A stretch of DNA of 64,000 nt. Source: Spirochaetia bacterium. GTDB lineage: Bacteria; Spirochaetota; Spirochaetia; DSM-16054; Sediminispirochaetaceae. Shown piece by piece: positions 8,431-16,178 of the stretch; the stretch's first letter is position 1, and each line of letters begins with the position of its first letter. Where the stretch lies: positions 1 through 64,000 of the forward strand of contig JAIPFV010000001.1 of NCBI GenBank assembly GCA_021736475.1. Direction: 5' to 3'. The translations under genes and the position numbers were made by a program. The notes under the pieces are model-generated. The model saw nothing but the letters and a program-made list of their open reading frames with translations. It made no database searches and was not told the DNA's origin.

Positions 8431-11331
8431 ATGAAAAAGATCTCCATTTTTATGTTGTTTCTTGTAGTGTGTACTTTTTTAGCTTCAGCCCAGGAACAGC
8501 GGCTGTATCGTGAAGCTGAGCGGCGTTTTGAAGGTGGTGACTACCAGTTTGCCCTTTCCCGTTATACCCAATTGATGGAGGAGTATCCGGATTCTGAGTA
8601 TATACCGGATGCCAAGTTCCGAGAGGCTGTCATTTACGCGTTTCTAGGACGGTACAGTGCGTCCCTTGAACGGCTGCAGCGGGTTGCACAGCGGTATTCG
8701 AGCACGCGACACTTTCGATACATACCCTTTTGGCAGGGATATAATCTTTACAACTTAGGCCGATATGAACAGGCACAAACCAAATTTGCCGGTTTTCTAG
8801 AGGCTAATCCGCAAAGCTTACGGCGGGATGCTCTGTACTATAAGGCACTCTCCGAGCGAAGTCTTGAACAATACGAGCAGGCGCTGAGCACAGTGAAAGC
8901 TTTGTATCAACTCTACGATTCACCAGTGCAGAATCAGCAAATGGTTGTTTTATTTACCTCTCTTTTGGTAGAGACAGGGCGCTATGAAGAGCTTTTTACA
9001 ATTTACCGGGATCTGCAGCTTGAGCATTTTGATACGGCGGTACAGCAGAAGCTTAGCCTTTATCGGGGGGAAGCCCTTTTTCAGCAGGGAAAGTTTTCCC
9101 AGGCAGAGTCCATTTACCGTGAATTTCTGGATGCTTCCGAGGATTTAAAGACTATTGCGTATAAACGGCTGTATGTATTGTACGAGGAAACCGGGCAGCC
9201 CTCGCTCCAACAGGAAATATTCGATGAAGCCCAAGTGGAGTTATCCGGAAGTCCTGCACTTCTGGCGGAGTTTTTGTTAAGGGCCGGCATAGAACACTAC
9301 CAGTCCGGCAGTTATGATCTAGCTCGCAGCTATCTGCGCAGAATCCAGCGTACTCTGCCGAAGGAGCAGGTTGACGGTTTGGTACCACTTTACCTTTCCC
9401 ACATCATGGAGCGGGAAGGAGAGCTCGACAGAGCGGTAGAGCTGCTGCGTGAATACCTCGATCTATCGACAGATAGGCGTGAGGAGCTTTTGCTGGCGCT
9501 TGGGAGGCTCGAAAGCTCTCGGGAGCAGTGGCAAACCGCGGCCGGTGTGCTGGAGACCTTCCTGTCTGAATTTCCCGATTCAGACTATCTGGGCCAGGTT
9601 AATTATCTATATGCATATGCGCTGTACAGAAGTGAAAAATTCCGTGCTGCCTTGTCGGTAGTACAGGATAGCTTTTCCAAGGGAGAGTCCGGGGGATATG
9701 ACCGCGAGCTGCTGCGGCTTCGCTCGAGACTGAATACAGAGCTGAATCAGCTTGAAGCGGCAGTAAACGATTTGCAGGAGTATGTGCCCCGCTATCCGGA
9801 GGATCTGGAAGCACGGGTGGATTTAGGCCAGTTGTATTTCCAGCTGGAAAACTATTCACAGCTGTACTCACTGGTTGATAATCTGCGGGCGGAAAATTCA
9901 GATTTGCCCCAGGGTGCTTCCGAGGAAGAGTTGAAACTGCTGTATATAGAGGGCATGGCTTATCTTAAGCAAGATCAATACAAAGCTGCCGGCGAGGTGC
10001 TCAGGGTCTTGTCGAGTGAACAAATGCGCGAGGCGGGGCTGGAAGATTTAATTCCTGATTTCTATTTCTACCTCGGCTGGATTTATTATAAGCAGGTGGA
10101 CTATTCCGCCGCATTGGAATGGTTTGGGCGTTTAGTAGATGAGTATCCTGAGAACCAGAAAGCTGTGCAAGCGCAGTATCTGGCAGGTTGGGCGGCCTAT
10201 GCGGATGGCAAATTTGTGCAGGCTCAGGAGTTTTTTGGACGCTACAGTCGTCAGGATATACCTGCGGCAAAACAGGAGCAGGGCTTATTCATGTATGCCA
10301 AGAGCAGCGCTGCCCTTGGTAAAAGCGAAGATGCTCTTATGGTGTATCAGACTATTTACAAAGAATATTCGGATTCACCGTATGCCGACGATGCTATGTA
10401 CGAGAACGCAGGTTTGCTGCACATGCTGGGGCGTTCAATGGATGCGGTAGACACCTATAAGCGCTTAGCCGACCGCTATCCAACCAGTCCTCTGTGCGAA
10501 GAAGCGCTCTATCGGCGTGGAGATATTCTCTATCAGCTGGAAAAGTATGAGCACGCACGGGATGCCTACTATGAGCATCGGACTCGCTTTCCCGGGGGGA
10601 GCTTGGTCGACGTGTCTTTGTTTTGGGGCGGGATGGCTGCATTGAAAGCTGATGAACCCTATGGGGCTATACTCTTGTGGGAAAAACTGGCGGATGAGCA
10701 TAAAAACAGTTCTTTTTATGCTGATACTCTGTTGGAGCTAGCTCAGCTGCATGCTGAGCTCGGAGAATTTCAGAGCGCGGTTTCTTATTATTCCCGCTAT
10801 ATCTCCGCCTTTCCCGAGCAAAAGGATGCCGAAACTGCCCGACAAAAGGTGGAAACCCTCAAAAGGGTCATTGGAGGGCAGAGTCAGAGGGAGGCTGAGT
10901 TGTCGGTAGTTGTTGAGGAGAAGGGTCTTTCATCCGCCGAGGGGCGTGCCGCTGCACTCGAACTATCCCGAATGTACCTTTATCAATACACTGAAAAAAG
11001 TGATCAGGCATATGACTATTTAAGCGATCTGATAGACTATAGTGAGCAGTACCCCGGAGCGGCCGCTGAAGCTTATTATCTTTTGGGTGAGTATTACACT
11101 AAACAGCACGAACCTGAGGAGGCGGCCGACTCATATGCTCGAGCTGCAGTGGTAGGTTCAGGCGATGACGATCTGGTTGCCAGGTCTCTTCTAAAGGCGG
11201 CCAGAAGTGCCCTTGCCGCCGGTGATACAAGGGGTGCTCGATCGATGGTTAGAAAGCTGGAAACCGAGTTCCCCAATACCCAATGGGTTGCAGAGGGTAA
11301 GCAGCTTTTAGAGAACAAGGGGAGTAATTGA
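8431..11331 (+). CDS. Large exported TPR-repeat protein
   Basis: 966 aa with a clean signal peptide (MKKISIFMLFLVVCTFLASA, cleaved before QEQ). The rest is almost entirely tetratricopeptide repeats of the outer-membrane-lipoprotein/YbgF/BamD style (for example YREAERRFEGGDYQFALSRY, and repeats ending in YPDSEY or YPTSPL). There is no lipobox, so it should be a soluble periplasmic scaffold. It is directly followed, with a one-base stop/start overlap, by a predicted outer-membrane barrel gene and then ExbB-ExbD-TonB. That points to a role in envelope assembly or in an energised outer-membrane complex. Function is inferred from context. Confidence 0.85.
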   Translation: MKKISIFMLFLVVCTFLASAQEQRLYREAERRFEGGDYQFALSRYTQLMEEYPDSEYIPDAKFREAVIYAFLGRYSASLERLQRVAQRYSSTRHFRYIPFWQGYNLYNLGRYEQAQTKFAGFLEANPQSLRRDALYYKALSERSLEQYEQALSTVKALYQLYDSPVQNQQMVVLFTSLLVETGRYEELFTIYRDLQLEHFDTAVQQKLSLYRGEALFQQGKFSQAESIYREFLDASEDLKTIAYKRLYVLYEETGQPSLQQEIFDEAQVELSGSPALLAEFLLRAGIEHYQSGSYDLARSYLRRIQRTLPKEQVDGLVPLYLSHIMEREGELDRAVELLREYLDLSTDRREELLLALGRLESSREQWQTAAGVLETFLSEFPDSDYLGQVNYLYAYALYRSEKFRAALSVVQDSFSKGESGGYDRELLRLRSRLNTELNQLEAAVNDLQEYVPRYPEDLEARVDLGQLYFQLENYSQLYSLVDNLRAENSDLPQGASEEELKLLYIEGMAYLKQDQYKAAGEVLRVLSSEQMREAGLEDLIPDFYFYLGWIYYKQVDYSAALEWFGRLVDEYPENQKAVQAQYLAGWAAYADGKFVQAQEFFGRYSRQDIPAAKQEQGLFMYAKSSAALGKSEDALMVYQTIYKEYSDSPYADDAMYENAGLLHMLGRSMDAVDTYKRLADRYPTSPLCEEALYRRGDILYQLEKYEHARDAYYEHRTRFPGGSLVDVSLFWGGMAALKADEPYGAILLWEKLADEHKNSSFYADTLLELAQLHAELGEFQSAVSYYSRYISAFPEQKDAETARQKVETLKRVIGGQSQREAELSVVVEEKGLSSAEGRAAALELSRMYLYQYTEKSDQAYDYLSDLIDYSEQYPGAAAEAYYLLGEYYTKQHEPEEAADSYARAAVVGSGDDDLVARSLLKAARSALAAGDTRGARSMVRKLETEFPNTQWVAEGKQLLENKGSN

Positions 11332-12974
11332 TGCAGAAATACGACTTCACAAGACATCTTGTTCGACCGTCTTTTTTGTTACTGTGGGGGCTATTGTGTT
11401 TGTTTGTTGCAACTGAGTTGTCTGCCCAACAGCCGGGCGCTGAAGAGCGAGATGGAGCGCGCACGGAAGAGAGTGCGGCTCCTGGAGACCCTGAGGTAGA
11501 GCTGCCTACAGTGGTACTGGAGTATTCGGCAATTAAGCGGGAACCCATCGCTCCGGAGCTGCCGGAGGGGGATGTTATTGCACTTCCTACAATTGAGGAA
11601 CTGCTGCCTGAGGCAGGAGCTCTGGAAGTATCATCGCCGGATCTCCTGCCTTCAAGGCCACAGTACGCGGAAGACACCGCTCATAGAGAGGCGGCTTTTT
11701 TCAGCGAAGGGGTTATTGGCGGCGGAAGTGATAATCATCTGATAGGGGATATTGCCCTTTATAAGCGTGGAGAAATGCCGCTTTATCAGTTTCGTTTTTC
11801 CCACGAGGGTATTGACGGCTACGGGAGTAATGCCGCCGGTACCGGCTATTTTGATCGTCGGGAGGAGCTCTCGGGAAAAGTTGAGTTTGGAAGCAACCGG
11901 AATAGTGGATCCGTGAGGGCAAGCTATTTTGAGGCTGAAACCGGACTGCAGGATTTTAGTAAGGCTAATTCGGTTATCCACCGCTTTATACGCGGTAGTG
12001 GTTCTTACACCCGGGATTTTCAATGGCCTATATCTCTTTCAACCAAGCTTACCGCCCATAGTGGTTCCCAGCTGATAGGTATGCAGGATGAAGCGGAAGA
12101 GCAGTACCTTGAGGCACTCACTGCCGGTGTGTTTGAGAATGAACGGTGGTATGCCAGGCTTTCCGGCGGATATCGATATCAGCAGGCCCCCCTCGACGTG
12201 CAGCTTCAGCAAGGCTGGGCCGACGTAACTTCCAAGTTATATTTCGACCACTTTGACATTACCGCTCAGGCCGGAGGTCATTGGGATACGGAAAACAGCT
12301 TTCTATTTCCCTGGAACATTGAGTTGGAGGGGGTAGCCGGAAATTTCCTTTTTCGGTTTGGGGGCGGGTACAGTATTGAGCAGTTGTTATACAGAGATCT
12401 CTGGAACAGTTATCCCTTGCTTGACACCACCGATACCCACAATCTGCAGCACGGGTGGCAGGCGTATTCCCATCTGGCCTTTACACCCAACTCCAGTTTA
12501 CGGGTGACAGCAGGTGCCGATTGGAACTTACTGCAAGGGGTTGTTGTACCGGAGGATCTTGATGCTCGTAATCAGGATTCAGGCCTGTTTCCTTTTACTA
12601 TTGACGAACGGGAGTTTATAGGGGTACAAACCCAAGTAACCTATTATTCAGGCCAGAACATAACGCTTGAAGCAGGCTGGCAGGGGCAATTGATGGATGA
12701 AATAGTACCGCTGCGTCCTGAACACCTTATTCAGGGAGGGCTTACCTATTCAAACCGGGATACAGGTTTCGAGACCTCCTTCAAAGGGGATTTTGAATTT
12801 GGGGAGCTTCCAGAAATGCGAGTTCAAATGAGTTATCTTGTATCCAAGGGAATTAACCTGGTTCTGGAGGGGAACGATTTACTGGCTCCCTTTTATGAAG
12901 GCGGAAGGCCTTGGTGGGGTGAATATGAACAGCGCGGTTTGAATGTTACCCTGAAAACTGAGATTTCTCTGTAA
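11331..12974 (+). CDS. Predicted outer-membrane beta-barrel protein
   Basis: 547 aa from the ATG at 11331, which shares one base with the upstream TGA stop and has GGGGAG upstream. A TTG one codon earlier is also in frame. There is a signal peptide with a hydrophobic core about residues 15-32, cleaved near LSAQQ. An acidic Pro-rich stretch (about 35-115) follows, then some 430 residues of alternating polar/aromatic strands rich in Gly, Tyr and Trp, the look of a barrel. No TonB-receptor plug domain or clear TonB box is visible, and the chain ends in Leu rather than Phe. The position between a periplasmic TPR scaffold and TonB energising genes suggests a functional link. I do not recognise the family. 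Confidence 0.7.
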   Translation: MQKYDFTRHLVRPSFLLLWGLLCLFVATELSAQQPGAEERDGARTEESAAPGDPEVELPTVVLEYSAIKREPIAPELPEGDVIALPTIEELLPEAGALEVSSPDLLPSRPQYAEDTAHREAAFFSEGVIGGGSDNHLIGDIALYKRGEMPLYQFRFSHEGIDGYGSNAAGTGYFDRREELSGKVEFGSNRNSGSVRASYFEAETGLQDFSKANSVIHRFIRGSGSYTRDFQWPISLSTKLTAHSGSQLIGMQDEAEEQYLEALTAGVFENERWYARLSGGYRYQQAPLDVQLQQGWADVTSKLYFDHFDITAQAGGHWDTENSFLFPWNIELEGVAGNFLFRFGGGYSIEQLLYRDLWNSYPLLDTTDTHNLQHGWQAYSHLAFTPNSSLRVTAGADWNLLQGVVVPEDLDARNQDSGLFPFTIDEREFIGVQTQVTYYSGQNITLEAGWQGQLMDEIVPLRPEHLIQGGLTYSNRDTGFETSFKGDFEFGELPEMRVQMSYLVSKGINLVLEGNDLLAPFYEGGRPWWGEYEQRGLNVTLKTEISL

Positions 12975-13016
12975 TAAGCGCGAGGCTTGAACAATAACTA
13001 GTATAAATCCAACAAA

Positions 13017-13083
13017 GTTTCGCATGCCGCTGTGCGGCAACCGAAACGAAGAAAACAGCCGGATACGGCTATTTTCTTATTAG
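13017..13083 (+). promoter_or_regulatory. Structured leader element, copy A (before exbB)
   Basis: Two hairpins and a conserved tail. Hairpin 1 (13017-13047): outer stem GTTTCG/CGAAAC, 3x3 internal loop CAT/AAC, inner stem GCCGC/GCGGC, loop TGT. Hairpin 2 (13051-13076): GAAAA C AGCCG, loop GATA, CGGCT A TTTTC, with one C/A mismatch. Then TTATTAG (13077-13083), followed by GAAGGAAGGGTGAG and the exbB ATG at 13103. A -10-like TATAAAT (13002-13008) lies just upstream, so the transcript may begin at about the first hairpin. Copy B before rpmE matches 30 of 31 bases in hairpin 1, keeps the same 3-nt gap and the same tail. I recognise no known riboswitch or leader. Confidence 0.75.
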
Positions 13084-13102
13084 AAGAAGGAAGGGTGAGT
13101 AT

Positions 13103-13708
13103 ATGGAATTAATTGGAAAAGGTGGAATTATTATGATAATAATTCTGCTCCTTTCGGTAGTAGCAACCGCAATAATAATTGAACGCTTTCTCTTTTTCAG
13201 GCGTATTCGGGTTGATGAGGAGAATCTTATCAGCCGTCTCAAATCGGCTTTAAAGAAACACCATTATGATGAGGCCATAAATATTTGCGAGAATAATCCC
13301 TCTCCGATCTCAAACCTGATGAAGGTAGGGATCGAGAACCGCAGCTTCACTCAAAGCGAGATAAAAGATTCGATAATGAGCGCGGCTAATCTTGAGATTC
13401 CGCACCTGGAGAGGTATCTTACCTCTTTGGGTACTATCGCCCATATATCACCCTTGTTAGGACTGTTGGGAACGGTTACCGGAAACATAAAGGCATTTGG
13501 AGTACTGGGTAGTTTCGGCGGAGCTGTGGGTGATCCTGCAGTGTTGGCTACCGGAATTTCAGAGGCCTTACTGACTACCGCAGCAGGTATAATTGTGTCT
13601 GTTCCTACAGTTGCATTTTATAATTTCCTGGTGAATAAGGTAAATCATATCATCATCCGTTTAGAGAACCGTGTAAATGATTTGGTAGTTCTACTAGGGA
13701 AGGAATAG
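13103..13708 (+). CDS. exbB: MotA/TolQ/ExbB proton-channel subunit
   Basis: 201-aa inner-membrane protein. TM1 is at about residues 8-26 (IIMIIILLLSVVATAIII). A cytoplasmic segment follows, and the TM2/TM3 pair is around residues 110-185 with HISPLLGLLGTVTGNIKAF, the ExbB/TolQ signature. It couples proton flow to TonB with ExbD. The ATG follows GAAGGAAGGG. It forms an operon with exbD (2-base gap) and tonB, preceded by the structured leader element. ExbB versus TolQ cannot be settled from sequence alone; the adjacent TonB-like protein and the absence of TolA/TolB/Pal favour ExbB. Confidence 0.9.
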   Translation: MELIGKGGIIMIIILLLSVVATAIIIERFLFFRRIRVDEENLISRLKSALKKHHYDEAINICENNPSPISNLMKVGIENRSFTQSEIKDSIMSAANLEIPHLERYLTSLGTIAHISPLLGLLGTVTGNIKAFGVLGSFGGAVGDPAVLATGISEALLTTAAGIIVSVPTVAFYNFLVNKVNHIIIRLENRVNDLVVLLGKE

Positions 13709-13710
13709 CC

Positions 13711-14121
13711 ATGCAATTCAAACGGCGCTTAAAACCAACTGCCACAGTTGATATAGTACCGCTCATAGATGTAGTGTTTCAGCTGGTTGTTTTCTTCATG
13801 GTATCCAGTACTTTTATACTTACTCCGGGAATATCCCTCACCCTGCCGGAAGCCTCGAGTGCCGAGCCGACAGTCATGACCCGCTTGGTGGTAACCATTG
13901 CCGAAGAAGATCAGATCTACCTGAACAAAGAGCAGTATAGTTTAAAAACCCTGGATGAAGCCCTTCGGCAGTTTTCCCAGCGGGAGGAGCTGCGTGAAAT
14001 CCAAACCGTTGTAGTTGAAGGAGATCAGAGTGTCTCCTACAGTTTGATGGTGCGGGTACTCGATACCCTCCGCCAGCACGGATTCGAGGGAGTTAATTTA
14101 CGGATGCGAGAAGAGGATTGA
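13711..14121 (+). CDS. exbD: ExbD/TolR-type energy transducer
   Basis: 136 aa with one TM segment near residues 15-35 carrying the conserved proton-path Asp (VDIVPLIDVVFQLVVFFMV), then a periplasmic domain ending in VNLRMREED. Length and layout are normal for ExbD. It partners the ExbB two bases upstream. The stop TGA overlaps the tonB ATG by one base. Confidence 0.92.
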   Translation: MQFKRRLKPTATVDIVPLIDVVFQLVVFFMVSSTFILTPGISLTLPEASSAEPTVMTRLVVTIAEEDQIYLNKEQYSLKTLDEALRQFSQREELREIQTVVVEGDQSVSYSLMVRVLDTLRQHGFEGVNLRMREED

Positions 14122-15176
14122 TGCGCTCGCCTACACGGGATAGACAAATAATAAGTATACTCTCTGCCCTGGTCATACATGGCATACTCGTGTTGATGCT
14201 GGGCCTTGTAGATCTTGGGCAGGATATTACCGACGAGCAGCGGCTTGGTCCGGTAGCAGTACGCTTTGAGCCTGTGCCCTCCGAGGCCTTACAACAGGCT
14301 GTAGAACCTCCGGAGCCCGAAGAGCCTATCACAGAGCCACAGGAGCCCGAAGAGCCCGCCACAGAGTCACAGGAACCGGCTGCGGAGCCTCAAGCCTCTG
14401 AGCCTGCAGAGCCGGCGGCTGCGCCGCAGCAGCCGGAAAGCCCTCAACGGCACGCAGCAGCTGCAGCTGAAGAGGAATGGAGCATTCCCACACCCTCAGG
14501 GCGTGAAATACCGGATACGGAGCGAATGCGCGCTCCTCGGGAGCCCTCGTCGGAGCAGCCCCCGGCTTCCCGCTCCCTCGAAGGCCGAACCGACCGCAAT
14601 GTAGCCCCGGAACAGCAGCAGGGAAACTCTGAGGGTTCACGTATTACCTATGCAGAAGAGCCCCCAGAGACAAGAGAGACTGACCGCCGACAGGCAGATT
14701 CCGACCGGACTGCCGAAAATTCTCAAGAAGGCTCACAATCTGTGTTTGACCAAGAATTGCTGGAGGAGCTTGAGTCGGTACAAGCGAGCGAAGAGGGAGC
14801 CGCGAATGGCGAGGCGGAGGGAGGCGAAGGAACCGCAACCGGTACATCTACTACCGTCAGGACGGAGGACGGCGGTAATATTGTATACGCGCTTGAGGGT
14901 GAAAATTCGACTCGAGAGTTGTTGAGGTCCTCCTTACCTGAGCTCAGCCAAGAGGAGGTGTCCGGGCTGCCGGGGAGAGTCGAGGTGGTGGTAAGCTTTA
15001 CCCTTCCTCCGAACGGAAGGCCTATGGACTTGAAAATAGAGCGTTCTTCCAGTAGTATTCCGGTAGTAGATGCGAAAGTTAAGCAGGCGGTTCAAACCTG
15101 GGAATTCTCCGATGCGCCGCGGGATGCGGAGCCGGTAAGGGGAATGGCTAGAATCATTATCCGCGCCGCAGATTGA
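14121..15176 (+). CDS. tonB: TonB-like energy transducer
   Basis: 351 aa from the ATG at 14121 (TGATG overlap with exbD; GAGAAGAGGA upstream). A TTG one codon earlier is also in frame. One N-terminal TM helix (about residues 11-31) is followed by a long Pro/Glu/Ala/Gln-rich spacer with EPEEP-type repeats (about 50-215), then a C-terminal TonB domain (about 260-350, with VEVVVSFTLPPNGRPMDLKI and VKQAVQTWEF). Known role of the family: span the periplasm and drive outer-membrane partners using the ExbBD proton channel. The DNA encoding the spacer carries imperfect direct repeats near 14308-14380, a likely site of length variation. No classic TonB-dependent receptor gene is in view. Confidence 0.85.
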   Translation: MRSPTRDRQIISILSALVIHGILVLMLGLVDLGQDITDEQRLGPVAVRFEPVPSEALQQAVEPPEPEEPITEPQEPEEPATESQEPAAEPQASEPAEPAAAPQQPESPQRHAAAAAEEEWSIPTPSGREIPDTERMRAPREPSSEQPPASRSLEGRTDRNVAPEQQQGNSEGSRITYAEEPPETRETDRRQADSDRTAENSQEGSQSVFDQELLEELESVQASEEGAANGEAEGGEGTATGTSTTVRTEDGGNIVYALEGENSTRELLRSSLPELSQEEVSGLPGRVEVVVSFTLPPNGRPMDLKIERSSSSIPVVDAKVKQAVQTWEFSDAPRDAEPVRGMARIIIRAAD

Positions 15177-15230
15177 TACAATAAGACTGATACAATACTG
15201 TAGGTACACACATAGTAAGGAGCTACTTGA

Positions 15231-15923
15231 ATGATAAAGGCGGTAGGTTTTGATGTAGATGGGACCCTCTATCCCAATTACCAGATGTTTTTGTGCTCCC
15301 TGCCTTCTCTCCTAAGTGCTCCCCGCTTAATGTACTATTTTGGGCAGGTCCGAAAAGATATGCGGCAAATTGAGTACGACGAGCCGCTGCATGAAAAGCA
15401 GGCCCAGCTGCTGTCCAATAAGCTTGGTATTTCTGAAGAACACGCCCGTGACAGGATGGAGAGGCATCTTTACCATCGATGGGAGCACTCATTTCGCTGT
15501 ATTAGCCCGTTTCGGCAGGTACGTGAAACGTTGCTGGCTCTTAAGCGGAATGGGATTATTCTGGGAGCGCTCTCCGACTTTCCTATTAAAAACAAACTGA
15601 AATTCTTGAATTTGGATGATCTGTTCGATTTTAGCCTTTCCTCCGAAGATACCGGCTATCTTAAACCGAATCCGATACCCTTCCAGCAGATGATACGAGA
15701 GTTCGGGACAGATCCGGATGAGATATTATATGTGGGAAACTCATATAAGTATGATGTACTCGGTGCAGCCGCCGCAGGAATGCGGACGGCTTGGCTGAAA
15801 CCACTTTTTGCTACACAGGGTTCAGGTTCACATACCCAGGCCGATATAATCTTCTCTTCCTTCAGCGAGCTGCGCTCCCGCATTTTGAATGAGTTTGTAC
15901 AAAGTTCTTCTACTCAGAAGTGA
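15231..15923 (+). CDS. HAD-superfamily hydrolase
   Basis: 230 aa. HAD motif I is near the start (FDVDGTLYP), motif II is LSDFP, the motif III lysine is in TGYLKPNP, and motif IV is YVGNSYKYDVLGAAAAGM. An alpha-helical cap lies between motifs I and II. It resembles the phosphoglycolate phosphatase/YjjG nucleotidase-like branch with a C1 cap; the substrate is unknown. The ATG follows AAGGAG. Two copies of TGATACAATA (15174-15183, 15188-15197) lie just upstream, overlapping the end of tonB. Confidence 0.85.
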   Translation: MIKAVGFDVDGTLYPNYQMFLCSLPSLLSAPRLMYYFGQVRKDMRQIEYDEPLHEKQAQLLSNKLGISEEHARDRMERHLYHRWEHSFRCISPFRQVRETLLALKRNGIILGALSDFPIKNKLKFLNLDDLFDFSLSSEDTGYLKPNPIPFQQMIREFGTDPDEILYVGNSYKYDVLGAAAAGMRTAWLKPLFATQGSGSHTQADIIFSSFSELRSRILNEFVQSSSTQK

Positions 15924-15947
15924 CCGAAAACAACTTCACAACTGAAC

Positions 15948-15975
15948 CGTAATTGTAATCGCGTAATTGTAATCG
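15948..15975. repeat. 14-bp perfect tandem duplication
   Basis: CGTAATTGTAATCG occurs twice head to tail (15948-15961 and 15962-15975), with a degraded third start just after. It lies in the 255-base gap between the HAD gene and the giant coiled-coil gene, directly upstream of a predicted promoter. It may be a replication-slippage product or a repeated regulator site. Confidence 0.7.
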
Positions 15976-15987
15976 CCGTTAATGTAA

Positions 15988-16016
15988 TTGACAACTTGTG
16001 TTTCCTGGGTAACAAT
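15988..16016 (+). promoter_or_regulatory. Possible promoter for the coiled-coil gene
   Basis: TTGACA (15988-15993), 17-nt spacer, AACAAT (16011-16016). The -35 is perfect and the -10 is weak. The transcript would have a leader of about 155 nt that contains the hairpin at 16032-16063. Confidence 0.5.
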
Positions 16017-16031
16017 TACAGGTAACGCGAA

Positions 16032-16063
16032 AGATTGTTTAAAATGTGAGTATTAAACAATCT
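16032..16063. other. Inverted repeat/hairpin in the coiled-coil gene leader
   Basis: AGATTGTTTA and TAAACAATCT form a 10-bp perfect stem (one further A-T pair inside) with a loop of about 10 bases. No T-run follows directly, so it is not a standard terminator. It lies inside the predicted 5' leader and could be a binding site or a leader stem. Confidence 0.55.
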
Positions 16064-16178
16064 ATTAAAGAGGGGTAGGGTTTTTAATTTCTGTTATAAG
16101 TAGTTAAAAATTTATACCCATGGACTTTGAAAATAAATAATTTTTGAAGCGCCTTAGGTAAAACTGGGAGTTGGGACC

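Noticed and set aside
14300-14390. Direct repeats in tonB as a mobile or CRISPR-like repeat
   Set aside because: They encode the Pro/Glu spacer repeats of TonB and stay in frame.
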